This document shows positions 1 through 10,526 of a DNA stretch of 64,000 nt, in pieces. The notes under the pieces are model-generated. The model was not told where the DNA came from and did not search any database. It was given only the letters and a program-made list of their open reading frames with translations. The stretch covers positions 5,354,029 to 5,418,028 of the forward strand of contig NZ_CP007440.1 of assembly GCF_001579845.1 (NCBI RefSeq), in the 5' to 3' direction. This stretch comes from Rhodoplanes sp. Z2-YC6860 (GTDB lineage Bacteria; Pseudomonadota; Alphaproteobacteria; Rhizobiales; Xanthobacteraceae). Positions within the stretch are counted from its first letter, which is position 1. Every line of letters starts with the position of its first letter. Position numbers and translations under genes: made by a program.

Positions 1-361
1 TGGTCGCGACCACGACGCCGCCGGCCTTGATCACCGCGAAATAGGCCGCGACCATCATCGGATTGTTCGGCGCGCGCAGCAGCACGCGGCCGCCGGGCAC
101 GAGGCCCAGGTCGCGCGTCAGCACATTGGCGATGCGGTTGATGCGCTCGTTGAACTGCGCGTAGGTCAACGACTCGGCCGGCGAAATGAGACACGGGCGA
201 TCGCCCTGCCCCTCGGCGACCCAGCGATCGACCCATTCGGTGACGCAGTTCAGCCGTTCGGGATAACGCAACTCCGGCAGCGTGAACTTGAATTCGGGCC
301 ACTGCTCGCGCGGCGGAAGATTGTCGCGCGCGAACGTATCGACATGACCGGTTTTTGCCAT
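1..361 (-). CDS. Benzoate/2-aminobenzoate-CoA ligase family protein, N-terminal part
   Basis: The first 120 codons of an AMP-dependent acyl-CoA synthetase; the rest lies beyond the left edge. The translation starts MAKTGHVDTFARDNLPP and contains LTYAQFNERINRIAN followed by VLLRAPNNPMMVAAYFAVIK, the usual N-terminal layout of benzoate-CoA ligase-type enzymes that activate an aromatic acid with ATP and CoA. The ATG follows GGAGACG. It lies downstream of and in line with the acyl-CoA dehydrogenase, 9 bases away, so it is probably the last visible gene of the aromatic-CoA operon. Anthranilate as substrate is inferred from the divergent monooxygenase. The AMP-binding motif is not in the window. 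Confidence 0.85.
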   Translation of the reverse strand, partial: MAKTGHVDTFARDNLPPREQWPEFKFTLPELRYPERLNCVTEWVDRWVAEGQGDRPCLISPAESLTYAQFNERINRIANVLTRDLGLVPGGRVLLRAPNNPMMVAAYFAVIKAGGVVVAT

Positions 362-370
362 TGCCGTCTC

Positions 371-1558
371 CTATTCCGCCGCCACCGCCGGCTTCTCGGC
401 GCGTGCCTTGAGCGCCTCGCGGGCGATGACGATCTTCTGCACTTCGGTCGCACCCTCGTAGATCCGAAGCGCACGAATCTCGCGGTAAAGCTCTTCGACC
501 TTGACGCCCTTGGTGACGCCGGCGCCGCCGTGGATCTGCACGGCGCGGTCGATGACGCGCTGCGCCGCTTCGGTCGCGAACATCTTGGCCATCGCGGCCT
601 CGCGCGTGACGCGAGGAGCGCCCTGATCCTTGGTCCAGGCGGCGCGATAGACCAGCAGCGCGGCCGCGTCGACCTCGGTGGCGCTGTCGGCGATCGCGGC
701 TTGCGTCATCTGCAGGTCGGCGAGCGGCGCGCCGAACAGCTTGCGCGTCGCCGAATGCTCGACGGTCTCGTGCAACGCGCGGCGGGCAAAGCCCAGCGCC
801 GCGGCGCCCACGGTGGCGCGGAAAATATCGAGCGTCGCCATGGCGACCTTGAAGCCCTCGCCCGGTTTGCCGAGGCGATTGGCGGCGGGCACCTTCACGC
901 CGTCGAAACGGAGCCGCGCCAACGGATGCGGCGCGATCACGTCGATGCGCTCTGCAACGGTGAGCCCCGGCACGGTGCCGTCGACCATGAAGGCCGACAG
1001 ACCCCGCGCGCCCGGCGCCTCGCCGGTGCGGGCGAACACCACGTAGTGGTCGGCGATGCCGCCGTTGGAAATCCAGGTCTTCTCGCCGTCCAGACGGAAG
1101 TAGGCGCCGTCGGGCTTGGCGGTCATCGCGAGCGCAGCGACATCGGAGCCCGCTTCCGGCTCCGACAGCGCGAAGGCCGCAATGGCCTTGCCGTCGCGCA
1201 CCGGCGGCAGGTAACGGCGCTTCAGTTCGTCCGAACCGAACAGCGAGATCGAGCCGGTGCCGAGCCCCTGCATGGCGAACGAGAAGTCCGCGAGCCCGTC
1301 GCGGAATGCGAGGATTTCGCGGGCGAGACAGAGCGTGCGCACATCGAGCGACTGATAGAGGCCGCCATAGGAGAGCGGCACTACCGCCTTGAGAAGTCCA
1401 GCTTCGCCGAGCGCGGCCACGCGCGCGCGGCAGGCTTCCTCCACGTCGTCATGCGGCAGCGACGGCAGCATGGCGTCGGCCCAGCGGCCGAGTGCGTCGG
1501 CAAACTTACGATGATCCTCATTGAAGAACGGCAGGGTGAGAGTTTCGGCGAGGCTCAT
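371..1558 (-). CDS. Acyl-CoA dehydrogenase
   Basis: 395 residues, the normal family length. It begins [18 protein letters not shown] after a GGAGAGA ribosome site; a longer frame upstream runs through a repeat and was not used. [12 protein letters not shown] is the flavin/substrate-binding signature, and the C-terminal [11 protein letters not shown] carries the glutamate expected as catalytic base. It should oxidise an acyl-CoA to the 2,3-enoyl-CoA, passing electrons to ETF. Placed between the enoyl-CoA hydratase and the CoA ligase, it probably works in beta-oxidation-like steps after ring dearomatisation by the monooxygenase encoded divergently. A palindromic repeat separates it from the hydratase gene, so it may have its own promoter. 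Confidence 0.93.
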   Translation of the reverse strand: MSLAETLTLPFFNEDHRKFADALGRWADAMLPSLPHDDVEEACRARVAALGEAGLLKAVVPLSYGGLYQSLDVRTLCLAREILAFRDGLADFSFAMQGLGTGSISLFGSDELKRRYLPPVRDGKAIAAFALSEPEAGSDVAALAMTAKPDGAYFRLDGEKTWISNGGIADHYVVFARTGEAPGARGLSAFMVDGTVPGLTVAERIDVIAPHPLARLRFDGVKVPAANRLGKPGEGFKVAMATLDIFRATVGAAALGFARRALHETVEHSATRKLFGAPLADLQMTQAAIADSATEVDAAALLVYRAAWTKDQGAPRVTREAAMAKMFATEAAQRVIDRAVQIHGGAGVTKGVKVEELYREIRALRIYEGATEVQKIVIAREALKARAEKPAVAAE

Positions 1559-1586
1559 GATTGGCTCTCTCCGCAGCAGCTTGCAC

Positions 1587-1710
1587 CACCCTCTCCGCTC
1601 CCTCTCCCCGACGGGGAGAGGGCCGGGGTGAGGGGGAACGACTCTATCGATAGACCGTACCCCCTCACCCGCCTCGCTTCGCTCGGCGACCTCTCCCCAT
1701 GGGAGAGGTT
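1587..1710. repeat. Palindromic intergenic repeat (REP-like)
   Basis: Two facing copies of a G-rich/C-rich motif: CCCTCTCCCCGACGGGGAGAG at the left and a diverged partner ending GGGAGAGG at the right, linked by CTCACC-rich arms. The whole can fold into a long hairpin. Elements of this appearance are frequent between genes of Bradyrhizobium-like genomes (general knowledge, not searched). It sits inside the aromatic-CoA operon, between the hydratase and dehydrogenase genes. Confidence 0.75.
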
Positions 1711-1751
1711 GGGTCCGTCGTATGGCGAGAGTTCGCTCATCATCAGCAACA

Positions 1752-2581
<830 letters not shown>

Positions 2582-2585
<4 letters not shown>

Positions 2586-3100
2586 TCCTTGTCTCCGTTT
2601 CTCAGCGCGCGGCGCGCCGAGTCTTTCGTCTTCGCCAGCAGCGGCATCAACGCCTCGATATCCTTGGGGCTGAGACCCTGGAATATCTCGCCGACCCAAT
2701 CGGCGTTGATACGCGCCATGGTGCGGAATTCGCGCTGGCCTTCCGAGGTGAGGCTCACGATCTGCACGCGGCGGTCATGCGGCAAGGGCTTGCGCTGGAT
2801 CAGGCCTTGCTTGACCAGACGGTCCACCAGCCCGGTGATGTTGCCGTTCGACACCATCATGCGCTGCGACAGTTCGCCGAGCGTCATGCCGGACGGCGCG
2901 CGGTCGAGCTGCGCCATCAGGTCGAAACGGGGCAGCGTGATGTCGAAATTCTCGCGCAGACGCCGCCGCACCTCGCTTTCGATCAGCGTCGTGCAGGTGA
3001 GCAGGCGCAGCCAGAGCCGCAGCTCGGTCTGGTGATCCTGCGGGCGCTCGCTGACCTTGGTCTCGGCGTCGAGCGGAATGGAGGTGCGTTCGTCCATCAT
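2582..3100 (-). CDS. MarR family transcriptional regulator
   Basis: 172 residues starting [14 protein letters not shown] winged-helix region runs from about residue 50 to 140, with [20 protein letters not shown] as the recognition-helix part and [16 protein letters not shown] as the wing. Its start overlaps the SDR stop by four bases and its own stop overlaps the hydratase start, so it is co-translated in the operon. By position it is the likely repressor of the divergent promoter region 3877-3984, probably relieved by an aromatic-CoA or free acid ligand; that role is inferred from context. Confidence 0.93.
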
Positions 3101-3855
3101 GCGCCGTCTGCTCCGATCACGAGAGTGGCGCCCGTCGCTGCCCCCGCAGCGGGCGAACAGAAATACAGCACCGCTTCGGCGACCTCCTGCGGCGTCACGA
3201 GACGGCCGACCGGCACCTGGCTGGTGAAGCGCGACATCGCCTCCTCCCTGCTGGTGCCGCGCTTGACCATCTGCTCGACCGTTCCGCGGATCAGGTCGGT
3301 GTCGACGAAGCCCGGACACACCGCATTGACGGTGACGCCGGTGCCCGCGGTTTCCACCGCGATGGAGCGCACGAGGCCCAGCATCGCGTGCTTGGCGGTC
3401 GTGTAAGGCGACACGTTCGGCGAGGCGCGCAGGGCCACGATGGACGCGACCGCGACGATGCGGCCGAAGCCGCGCTTGATCATGTCGCCGAGCACGGCCT
3501 GCGCCGGATGCATCATGCCGAGCACATGCTGCTCGAACATGTCGCGGAATTGATCGGGCGTGGCCTTTGCGAACGGCACGGCTGTCGCGGTGCCGGCATT
3601 GGCGATGAGCAGGTCCACCGGCCCGCGCGCGGCCGCGGCCTGTTTCACCGCAGCGTTCACGGCGGCCACGTCGGTGACATCGGCGATGACGTAGCCCGCG
3701 GCGGCGCCTGCTCCGACCGCCTCGGCGAGCGTCTTTTCGCCGCGGCCCATGATGGAAACGCTCGCACCGGCCGCAGTCAGCGCGGCGGCGATGGCGCGGC
3801 CAATGCCGCGTCCGCCGCCTGTCACCAGCGCATGCTTGCCCTCAATCGAAGCCAT
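3097..3855 (-). CDS. SDR family NAD(P)-dependent oxidoreductase
   Basis: 252 residues from MASIEGKHALVTGGGRG. The cofactor motif TGGGRGIG is at residues 11-18, NAG follows near residue 84, and the catalytic serine and YTTAKH motif are present (VASIV...SPYTTAKHAML). The family reduces ketones or oxidises alcohols, here plausibly the 3-hydroxyacyl-CoA step. A GTG at 3876 behind AGAGG would add seven residues and is an alternative start; the ATG was preferred because SDRs usually begin six to eight residues before the glycine motif. First gene of the minus-strand operon. Confidence 0.9.
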   Translation of the reverse strand: MASIEGKHALVTGGGRGIGRAIAAALTAAGASVSIMGRGEKTLAEAVGAGAAAGYVIADVTDVAAVNAAVKQAAAARGPVDLLIANAGTATAVPFAKATPDQFRDMFEQHVLGMMHPAQAVLGDMIKRGFGRIVAVASIVALRASPNVSPYTTAKHAMLGLVRSIAVETAGTGVTVNAVCPGFVDTDLIRGTVEQMVKRGTSREEAMSRFTSQVPVGRLVTPQEVAEAVLYFCSPAAGAATGATLVIGADGA

Positions 3856-3876
3856 CTCATCCACCGGGCTTTTCAC

Positions 3877-3984
3877 CCACAGGCCTCTTGTGCGGAAAAT
3901 ACTTTAGGCTTAAACTTTTGAGGCTTCAAGTACCCTGCTGTCCTCTCCCCTCGATTTCGGTTGGAGAGGCGCTTGGAGGCGCGC
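3877..3984. promoter_or_regulatory. Divergent promoter/operator region of the aromatic-CoA cluster
   Basis: The short gap between the SDR operon and the monooxygenase gene must hold both promoters. It contains two near-identical words, AGGCTTAAAC and AGGCTTCAAG, within an AT-richer stretch (about 3895-3932) bounded by TACTT and AAGTA. This is a reasonable place for MarR binding, but no perfect palindrome is visible. Confidence 0.5.
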
Positions 3985-6330
3985 ATGAAGATTCACGTCG
4001 TCGGCGGCGGACCGGCCGGCCTCTACTACGCCATCCTGATGAAGAAGGCGTGGCCGCAGACGCAGATCACCGTGTTCGAGCGCAACAAGCCGGACGACAC
4101 GTTCGGCTTCGGCGTCGTGTTCTCCGACCAGACGCTGACCGGCTTCGAAGCCTACGATCTCGAGACCTACCGGCAGATCGTCGGCCACTTCTCCTACTGG
4201 GACGACATCGCGATCCACTTCCAGGGCGCGAGCTTCCGCATCGGCGGCAACGGCTTCTGCGGCACGTCGCGCGCGATGCTGCTGAAGATCCTCGGCCGCC
4301 GCGCGCACTCGCTCGGCATCGATGTGAAGTACGGCTCGGAAGCCGATCCCGACAAGATGACCATCCGTGGCGCAGATCTGGTGGTGGCCGCCGACGGCAT
4401 CAACTCGCGCACCCGCGAGCTGTTCAAGGAGCAATTCAAACCGACCATCGAGCTCCGCCCCAACCACTTCGCCTGGATGGGCTCGGACCGACCGATGGAC
4501 GCGTTCAACTTCTTCTTCCGCGACACCCCGCACGGCATCTTCATCGCGCACTGCTATCAGTACATGCCGGGCCGCTCGACCTGGGTGATGGAGACCGATC
4601 CGGAGACGTTCAAGCGCGCCGGCCTCCACAAGCTCGGCGAGGACGAGTCGGCACGTTTCCTCGAAGGCGTGTTCGCCGAGGAGCTCGCTGGCCACAAGCT
4701 CATCACCAACCGCTCGCTGTGGCGCAACTTCCCGACCATCCGCTGCGAAAGGTGGACCGCCGAGAACATCGTTCTGCTCGGCGACGCCAAGGCCACGGCG
4801 CATTTCTCCATCGGCTCGGGCACCAAGCTCGCGATGGAAGACGCCATCGCGCTCTACGAGGCGTTCCGTGCGACCGGCGGCCGCGACGTGAAGACCGCCC
4901 TGGCCCATTTCGAGTCCAAGCGCCGCGAAGAGGTCGAGAAGACGCAGCATTCGGCCGACGTGTCGCTGGTGTGGTTCGAGCACGTCAAGCGCTTCTGGCA
5001 CATGGACCCGACGCGCTTTGCCTTCGGGTTGATGACCCGCTCGAAAGCGATCACCTACGACAACCTCGCGCTGCGTGCGCCGGAATTCGTCAAGCTTACC
5101 GACAAGGTCGTGGCGCGCGACGTGCAAGCGCTGGGCTTCGAGGCCGATCTCGCCAAGCCTGAGGTGCCGATGTTCCAGCCGTTCCGGCTGCGCAACATGA
5201 CGCTGCCCAATCGCGTCGTCGTCTCGCCGATGTGCCAATACTCGGCGACCGACGGCCTGCCCGGCGACTGGCACATGGTGCATTACGGCTCGCGCGCGAT
5301 CGGCGGCGCGGGGCTGATGTTCACCGAGATGACCGACGTCTCCGAGCTCGCGCGCATCTCGCCCGGCTGCACCGGGATGTACAATGACGCCCAGGAAACC
5401 GCCTGGAAGCGCGTCGTCGATTTCGTGCACGCCAACTCGGCCACCAGGTTCTGCCTGCAGCTCGGCCACGCCGGCCGCAAGGGCTCGACGCGGCTGATGT
5501 GGGACGGCATCGACGAGCCGCTGCCCGAAGGCAACTGGCCGATCGTCTCGGCCTCCCCGCTCCCCTACTACCCGCACAGCCAGGTGCCGCGCGAGATGAC
5601 CCGCGCCGACATGGACGCAACCATTGCGGACTATGTGCAGGCGGTGAAGCGCGCCGAGCGCGCGGGCTTCGACATGATCGAGCTGCACGCCGCCCATGGC
5701 TATCTGATCGCAAGCTTCATCTCGCCGCTGACCAACAAGCGCACCGATGAATACGGCGGCGCGCTCGAGAACCGCTTGCGCTTTCCGCTCGAAGTGTTCC
5801 GCGCCATGCGCAAGGCCTGGCCCGACGAGAAGCCGATGTCGGTTCGCATCTCGGCGACCGACTGGCAGGACGGCGGCCTCACCGGCGACGATGCCGTGCA
5901 GGTGGCGCGGGCCTTTGCCGAGGTGGGCTGCGACCTGATCGACGTGTCGACCGGCCAGACCACGCCCGAGGCCGATCCGATCTACGGCCGCATGTACCAG
6001 ACGCCGTTCTCCGACCAGATCCGCAACGACGCCGGCATCGCCACCATGTGCGTCGGCGCCATCACCACCGCGGACCAGGTCAACACCATCGTGGCGGCCG
6101 GCCGGGCCGACCTCGTGGCGCTGGCGCGGCCCCACCTCGCCGATCCGGCGTTCACGATGAAGGCCGCGGCCTGGTACGGCGCGAAGTCCATCGCCTGCCC
6201 GCCGCAGTACCGGGCCGGCCGCGACCAATTGTTCCGCGAAAGCGACCGCGCCTCCAAGGATCTGACCGATCTGAAGCTCAAAGCCCGGCCCAAGACCCAC
6301 GCCACGACCTGGAAACAGGCGGCGGAGTGA
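3985..6330 (+). CDS. Bifunctional 2-aminobenzoyl-CoA/salicylyl-CoA monooxygenase-reductase
   Basis: 781 residues, start fixed by GGAGG six bases before the ATG. Residues 1 to about 385 are a flavoprotein hydroxylase: [10 protein letters not shown] dinucleotide motif, and [19 protein letters not shown] as the second FAD motif. From about residue 395 it is an old-yellow-enzyme type reductase: [31 protein letters not shown] and EYGGALENR. This fusion is the architecture of 2-aminobenzoyl-CoA monooxygenase/reductase, which hydroxylates and reduces the ring of the CoA thioester without extradiol or intradiol cleavage; related proteins are annotated as salicylyl-CoA 5-hydroxylases. Neighbouring CoA ligase, dehydrogenase and hydratase genes agree. 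Which aromatic acid is used cannot be settled from sequence. Confidence 0.92.
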   Translation: MKIHVVGGGPAGLYYAILMKKAWPQTQITVFERNKPDDTFGFGVVFSDQTLTGFEAYDLETYRQIVGHFSYWDDIAIHFQGASFRIGGNGFCGTSRAMLLKILGRRAHSLGIDVKYGSEADPDKMTIRGADLVVAADGINSRTRELFKEQFKPTIELRPNHFAWMGSDRPMDAFNFFFRDTPHGIFIAHCYQYMPGRSTWVMETDPETFKRAGLHKLGEDESARFLEGVFAEELAGHKLITNRSLWRNFPTIRCERWTAENIVLLGDAKATAHFSIGSGTKLAMEDAIALYEAFRATGGRDVKTALAHFESKRREEVEKTQHSADVSLVWFEHVKRFWHMDPTRFAFGLMTRSKAITYDNLALRAPEFVKLTDKVVARDVQALGFEADLAKPEVPMFQPFRLRNMTLPNRVVVSPMCQYSATDGLPGDWHMVHYGSRAIGGAGLMFTEMTDVSELARISPGCTGMYNDAQETAWKRVVDFVHANSATRFCLQLGHAGRKGSTRLMWDGIDEPLPEGNWPIVSASPLPYYPHSQVPREMTRADMDATIADYVQAVKRAERAGFDMIELHAAHGYLIASFISPLTNKRTDEYGGALENRLRFPLEVFRAMRKAWPDEKPMSVRISATDWQDGGLTGDDAVQVARAFAEVGCDLIDVSTGQTTPEADPIYGRMYQTPFSDQIRNDAGIATMCVGAITTADQVNTIVAAGRADLVALARPHLADPAFTMKAAAWYGAKSIACPPQYRAGRDQLFRESDRASKDLTDLKLKARPKTHATTWKQAAE

Positions 6331-6457
6331 GGGTCCTAGGCCCCTCCCGGGGGGCGGGTGGGCCGTAAGAGTTAATTAAAAGGGGGCCACGGCCTAGTGG
6401 TTACGGGCCTTTATCTCTGATAAAGAAGGCACTCTTTCGACTCTTAGGAGGCTACAA

Positions 6458-6661
6458 GTGCCCACTGGTACCGTGAAATGGTTCAACCCGACCAAAGGCT
6501 ACGGGTTCATTCAACCTCAAGGCGGCGGCAAGGACGTGTTCGTTCATATCTCCGCAGTCGAGCGCGCTGGTCTCAGCACGCTCAACGAAGGCGCGCAGGT
6601 TTCGTTTGACGTGGTTGCGAACCGCGGCAAGGAATCGGCGGAGAACCTCAAGGTGAAGTAA
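6458..6661 (+). CDS. Cold-shock protein, CspA family
   Basis: 67 residues, a single cold-shock domain. The RNA-binding motifs KGYGFI and VFVHISA are intact. The GTG start sits behind a strong AGGAGG at a six-base spacing; no ATG is available. The family binds single-stranded RNA and DNA and melts RNA structure. A long AT-rich leader of about 100 bases precedes the gene, as is usual for post-transcriptionally controlled csp genes, and a strong terminator follows. Confidence 0.96.
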   Translation: MPTGTVKWFNPTKGYGFIQPQGGGKDVFVHISAVERAGLSTLNEGAQVSFDVVANRGKESAENLKVK

Positions 6662-6688
6662 TCCATCTGCAGCAATGCTTTGCTGTTC

Positions 6689-6715
6689 AGCCCCGCGCAA
6701 ATGCGGGGCTTTTTC
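6689..6715 (+). terminator. Rho-independent terminator of the cold-shock gene
   Basis: Perfect stem AGCCCCGC / GCGGGGCT around the loop GCAAAT, followed directly by TTTTT. It starts 28 bases after the cold-shock stop codon. Confidence 0.93.
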
Positions 6716-6880
6716 ATGCGCGGATCAAGCGCGCTCGTTGAAAGACGGCGGCGCGATCGTCTCGATATCTTGCGGCAACTCGCGCGGTTGTGCCGCGCAT
6801 CGTTCGCGCGGCGCAATCTTGACACGTGAAATTGCGGCAAGGTCAAATGGCTTTATAACAAAGCTATTCGGGAGGGCCGC

Positions 6881-7867
6881 TTGAAGCGCATCATCAATTC
6901 GCTGCTGTTGGCCGTGGCGCTGTCGGCGGCCACGCTGTCAGCAAGCACACAGTCGGCGCGCGCCGACGAGACCTATCCCTCGAAGCCGATTCGCATCATC
7001 GACGCCTATGCGCCCGGCGGGTCGAGCGACCTCGCCATGCGCATGCTGATCGACGCGTTCAGCCGGGAGATCGGGCAGACCGCCTACATCGAGGTCAAGT
7101 CCGGCGGCAGCGGCCTGGTCGGCATGACCGCTTTCCTGAACTCTCCTCCGGACGGCTACACGCTGTTCATCACCAGCAATGCGCTGATGGTCGTGATCCC
7201 TGCCGTCAGGAGCGTGCCTTACGATCCCGAGAAGGACCTGGTGCCGCTCGGCCTGATCTGGCACACGCCGCAGGTCTTCGCCACGAAGCCCGAACTCAAG
7301 GTGAAGTCGCTCCCCGATTTCCTGGCTTACGCGAAGGCGCATCCGAACGGCGTGACGCTCGGCTCCGCGGGTGTCGGCACCGTGACGCATCTGTCGATCG
7401 AGCTGTTGAAGCGCGAGACCGGAATCCCGATCACCCACGTGCCGTTTCGCAGCACGAGCACCTCGCTGACAGCCGTGATCGGAAACCAGGTCGACGGCCT
7501 GTTCGGCGATGTCACCATGCTGACGCCCTATGCGTCGTCACACCAGGTGAATGCGCTGGCGATCACCGGCGCTGAGCGTTCGCGTCTGCTGCCGGAGCTT
7601 CCGACCGCCGCTGAAGGCGGATTGCCGAGCCTCGGCACCACGAGCTGGTTCGGCCTCGTCGCCTCCCCGCAGACGCCGGCGCTGATCATCGAGAAGCTCA
7701 AGGCTGCGCTGGCCAGGGCCTTGGCCGATCCCGCGTATCAGGCGAGCGTCACGGCCAAGGGGCTCCGTGTCGGCCATTGGGATGCGGCGTCGTTCGCGCA
7801 GCTCATCCGCGACGAACGCAAGAAGTGGACGCCCGTGGTCCGCGAGGCGGGCATCAAGATCGAATGA
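6881..7867 (+). CDS. Tripartite tricarboxylate transporter substrate-binding protein (TctC/Bug family)
   Basis: 328 residues with a TTG start behind GGGAGG. A Sec signal peptide covers about residues 1-29 (ending SARADE). The family signatures are present: YPSKPIRIIDAYAPGGSSDL near the mature N-terminus, then VEVKSGGSG-type and HVPFRSTSTSLTAVIGNQVD segments. These periplasmic proteins bind carboxylates. No TctA or TctB membrane genes are adjacent, as is common for the large orphan Bug family. It is followed 29 bases later by a cysteine hydrolase gene, possibly co-transcribed. Confidence 0.93.
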   Translation: MKRIINSLLLAVALSAATLSASTQSARADETYPSKPIRIIDAYAPGGSSDLAMRMLIDAFSREIGQTAYIEVKSGGSGLVGMTAFLNSPPDGYTLFITSNALMVVIPAVRSVPYDPEKDLVPLGLIWHTPQVFATKPELKVKSLPDFLAYAKAHPNGVTLGSAGVGTVTHLSIELLKRETGIPITHVPFRSTSTSLTAVIGNQVDGLFGDVTMLTPYASSHQVNALAITGAERSRLLPELPTAAEGGLPSLGTTSWFGLVASPQTPALIIEKLKAALARALADPAYQASVTAKGLRVGHWDAASFAQLIRDERKKWTPVVREAGIKIE

Positions 7868-7896
7868 ACGCGACAACCGAAACGATGGTGTGAGCC

Positions 7897-8559
7897 ATGC
7901 ACCGGGTGTCGATACCGGACTATATCCTCGAGCGGGTCGTGGCCCGCCGCGGGACCGTCACGCTGTTCGAGCGGCTGGCCGCGCGCAACACCGCGCTGCT
8001 CGCGATCGACATGCAGAACGCATTCATGCAGCAGGGCATGGCGTCGTATCTGCCGGGTGCGACCGATCTGGTGCCGAACATCAACAAGCTCGCGGCGGCG
8101 CTGCGGCGTGCCGGCGGGCGCGTGGTGTGGATCAGGCACACCGCCGATCCGTCATGGGACGTGTACGCCCGCTTCTCGAAACCGGAGCAGCGGCAGGCCG
8201 CCCTCGCCTCGTACACGCCCGGGCATATCGGTCACGCCATCCATGCGAGTCTTGCGGTCGAGCCGGACGACCTGACGATCGACAAGCGACGCTTCAGCGC
8301 GCTGATCCAGGGGTCGTCCGATCTCGACATCAGGCTTCGCCGGATGGGTGTCGATACGGTCGTGATCGCCGGCGTCGTGACCAACAGCTGCTGCGAATGC
8401 ACCGCGCGCGACGCCATGATGCTGAACTACAAGACGGTGTTCGTGTCTGACGCCAACGGCGCCCGCACCGACGAAGAGCACAACGCGACGCTCGGCAACA
8501 TCCTTCGGCTGTTCGGCGACGTGGCAACGACCGACGAGGTCATCGCGCGGCTGGGGTGA
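7897..8559 (+). CDS. Cysteine hydrolase, isochorismatase-like
   Basis: 220 residues. The triad of the isochorismatase-like hydrolases is visible: Asp in LLAIDMQNAFM (about residue 32), Lys in TIDKRRFSA, and Cys in GVVTNSCCECTARDAM (about residue 166), where the family usually has NVCCExTAR. Members hydrolyse amides or carbamates such as nicotinamide, N-carbamoyl compounds or biuret. The substrate is not predictable here. It lies directly after the binding-protein gene, which may supply its substrate. Confidence 0.92.
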   Translation: MHRVSIPDYILERVVARRGTVTLFERLAARNTALLAIDMQNAFMQQGMASYLPGATDLVPNINKLAAALRRAGGRVVWIRHTADPSWDVYARFSKPEQRQAALASYTPGHIGHAIHASLAVEPDDLTIDKRRFSALIQGSSDLDIRLRRMGVDTVVIAGVVTNSCCECTARDAMMLNYKTVFVSDANGARTDEEHNATLGNILRLFGDVATTDEVIARLG

Positions 8560-8858
8560 ACGGCCGGATCCTGTTTGTCGGCGAACGCCTGCCCCTGCCA
8601 GGAACCAGCCGAACTCGGCCCCAAGCCGCAAACAAGCCACCCAAAACGGGCGGCTAGACACCAATAAGACCGGCCCGGCGGCGCGGAACTGGCGGTGGAA
8701 TCAGGCCAAAACCGCCTTTGGGGACGGCCCGCCTCGGGGATGGACCGGCCGGAAACTTCGCCTTATATAGGGGCCGCTCGCCGGGGCGATTTGCCAAGCC
8801 GATTCGAGGGCTTGCGATGAATCCGGCTCCAATTGTGCTGCGATTTCAGCGGCATCGT
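8560..8858. other. Intergenic, no gene seen
   Basis: No open frame with a plausible start or codon pattern. Contains GC-rich short inverted repeats near 8700-8745 and then the likely tRNA promoter region. Nothing else recognised. Confidence 0.6.
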
Positions 8859-8932
8859 TGGGGGATGGTGAAATGGTATCACAGCAGACTCTGACTCTGT
8901 TTTTCTAGGTTCGAATCCTAGTCCCCCAGCCA
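8859..8932 (+). tRNA. tRNA-Gln (anticodon CTG)
   Basis: 74 bases including an encoded CCA. The acceptor arms TGGGGGA and TCCCCCA pair, followed by the discriminator G and CCA. The anticodon stem GCAGA / TCTGT encloses the loop CTCTGAC, giving anticodon CTG for glutamine codon CAG. The T arm CTAGG-TTCGAAT-CCTAG is perfect. A weaker copy of the 3' two-thirds lies at 12129-12174. Confidence 0.97.
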
Positions 8933-9186
8933 ACGATCTGACGTCCCGTCAGCCCCTGAAAACTCGATGGCTCTAGCGGACTGCCCGAGGGGGCGCTTGT
9001 CATTGGCGATGTCATACTTCGCAGACCCAGCCCTAAGGCTGATATTTTCGGTGTCTTTTGACGCACATGGACTCCGGGTGTCGGGAAGCTCAGATTGCCG
9101 ATATCACCGGCCATGGCCGCGAGCCCTCAGGCGTCGGTGACTGAGAGACGCTACCGCGCTCCCGCCTGTACCCGGGGAGCCGAAGC

Positions 9187-9372
9187 ATGATCCTCTACAA
9201 ACCTGCCACTGCGCATTCAAATTCGATCAAGCGCCCGGCTTGCTCGAAATGCGGAACGCCAACACTGCTGTTCGGCATCGAGGCTATGCCACACGATCCT
9301 GATCGTGAGCTGTGGTCTTTCGATTGCCCCAAGTGCCATCACATCGAAACGATGATCGGGGACGCCGAGTAG
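9187..9372 (+). CDS. Small zinc-ribbon protein
   Basis: 61 residues; ATG behind GGGGAGCC. Two CxxC pairs (ACSKCGTP and DCPKCHH) about 30 residues apart form a likely zinc ribbon. Similar short proteins are frequent in Bradyrhizobium-like genomes, with no known function. Other proteins of this type in the window are at 37410 and 58950. Confidence 0.75.
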   Translation: MILYKPATAHSNSIKRPACSKCGTPTLLFGIEAMPHDPDRELWSFDCPKCHHIETMIGDAE

Positions 9373-9665
9373 CCTGTCACTTCTCGGGCCTGGCTGTCGC
9401 GATCTTCTTCAGTTTCGCCTCAGAAGGCCGAAGCTGCCTTGGCCTTTACGCGTCGGGTCCGCACGTTCGAAGCTCAGATGAATTTGAGCAGGATCAAAGC
9501 GCCCAAGCGCTAAAGCTTGAGGCGGCTGATTTCATCAGCGATTCGCAAGCGCGATTTCTCGGGGCTCTCCCCTCGCTCGGGCTCGAACACCGAGCCACAG
9601 CTGCGAACCTATAGTTAACGCAAAGCTTACGCCCGTCGATCATAGTGGCCTGAATGGGGACCACG

Positions 9666-10226
9666 ATGAAGTCATGGGGCGTTGCGGCGGGGGCAGCCTT
9701 TCTGTCTGTGGTTTTTGCCGGCGAGCTGTTCGCATCCGATCCCATCCGATTGGTGCTGGCGCAGGATCAGATTGTCGCGTTACCGCAGAACACCGCCACC
9801 GTGGTCCTGGGCAACCCGCTGATTGCGAACATCGCTATCGTACCTCGGGGCCATGGCGTCCTCACCGCCAAAGGCTATGGCGCTACCAATTTGATCTTCA
9901 TCGACCGCAAAGGAAATGTGCTCGACGAGCGTGTGATCGAGGTGCGGGCTCCGGATGATCTGCTTGTCGTCCACTGTGCCGTGCCGCGCGAGACCTTTGT
10001 ATGCCAAACCAATTGTCAGCCGCGAAAGATCCTCGGCGACACGAGTTGTTCGGCCGGCGGCTCCACGGCCGCCTCCACCACATCCGCCGCGTCAGCGAAC
10101 AGAGGCGCTGCAGCCAAGGTTCAGCAGGCTCAAGGGGGACCGTGCGAGACTCCGGATGACACGGCAGCGGACGGCTCCCGGTGCGGAGGCCGTGCTGCCA
10201 GTGAAAAAGAAGGCGGCGAAGAATAG
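9666..10226 (+). CDS. Pilus assembly protein N-terminal domain-containing protein (CpaC-N like)
   Basis: 186 residues. A signal peptide of about 23 residues is followed by DPIRLVLAQDQIVALPQNTATVVLGNPLIAN, the domain found at the N-terminus of CpaC/RcpA secretins, here free-standing and without a secretin channel. The mature protein has a Cys pair (FVCQTNCQP) and an Ala/Ser-rich tail of about 60 residues that looks disordered. The ATG at 9666 has GGGGA in front; an in-frame ATG at 9654 is less well placed. A Flp pilin gene lies 1.6 kb away on the other strand, but no other tad/cpa genes are in the window. Confidence 0.85.
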   Translation: MKSWGVAAGAAFLSVVFAGELFASDPIRLVLAQDQIVALPQNTATVVLGNPLIANIAIVPRGHGVLTAKGYGATNLIFIDRKGNVLDERVIEVRAPDDLLVVHCAVPRETFVCQTNCQPRKILGDTSCSAGGSTAASTTSAASANRGAAAKVQQAQGGPCETPDDTAADGSRCGGRAASEKEGGEE

Positions 10227-10307
10227 CGGCCTCGGGATATCGCGTCGGCAGCGTGCAAGCGCGCCTGCTGGCGCGCCCGATGTCGGACGAAAGCGTCGCT
10301 CTCCAAC

Positions 10308-10526
10308 TCAGTCGGCGGCTGGTGCGCTGTCTCTGAAGGGCTGACGATTTTCTGCTGTTGGTTGGCCGTCCACCACCCTCAGAACGCCCAAGGCTTCCGT
10401 TCGCACGGTGCGCTTCGTGACAGCGTCGCACACCTTGCATTCGAATGTCTGAAGGTCTGCGCCTTGTCCCAACTCCGCCTTTGTGAGCCACATCGGAACG
10501 CCGCAGCAATACGGATGCGTTGACAC
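10308..10526 (-). CDS. Small Cys protein with CCxVPMWLTK motif
   Basis: 72 residues, GTG start behind GGGAGA. The N-terminus HPYCCGVPMWLTK matches HPVCCDVPMWLTK in the protein encoded at 42787-43080, and both continue with a later CxVC pair (FECKVCDA; YTCQVCGK). Four cysteines in two pairs suggest a zinc-binding fold. The family is not recognised beyond this paralogy. It lies alone, facing the CpaC-N-like gene. Confidence 0.72.
   Translation of the reverse strand: MSTHPYCCGVPMWLTKAELGQGADLQTFECKVCDAVTKRTVRTEALGVLRVVDGQPTAENRQPFRDSAPAAD

Noticed and set aside
3910-6300. 796-codon open frame antisense to the bifunctional monooxygenase
   Set aside because: The plus strand has clear FAD and old-yellow-enzyme motifs; the antisense product has no family pattern.
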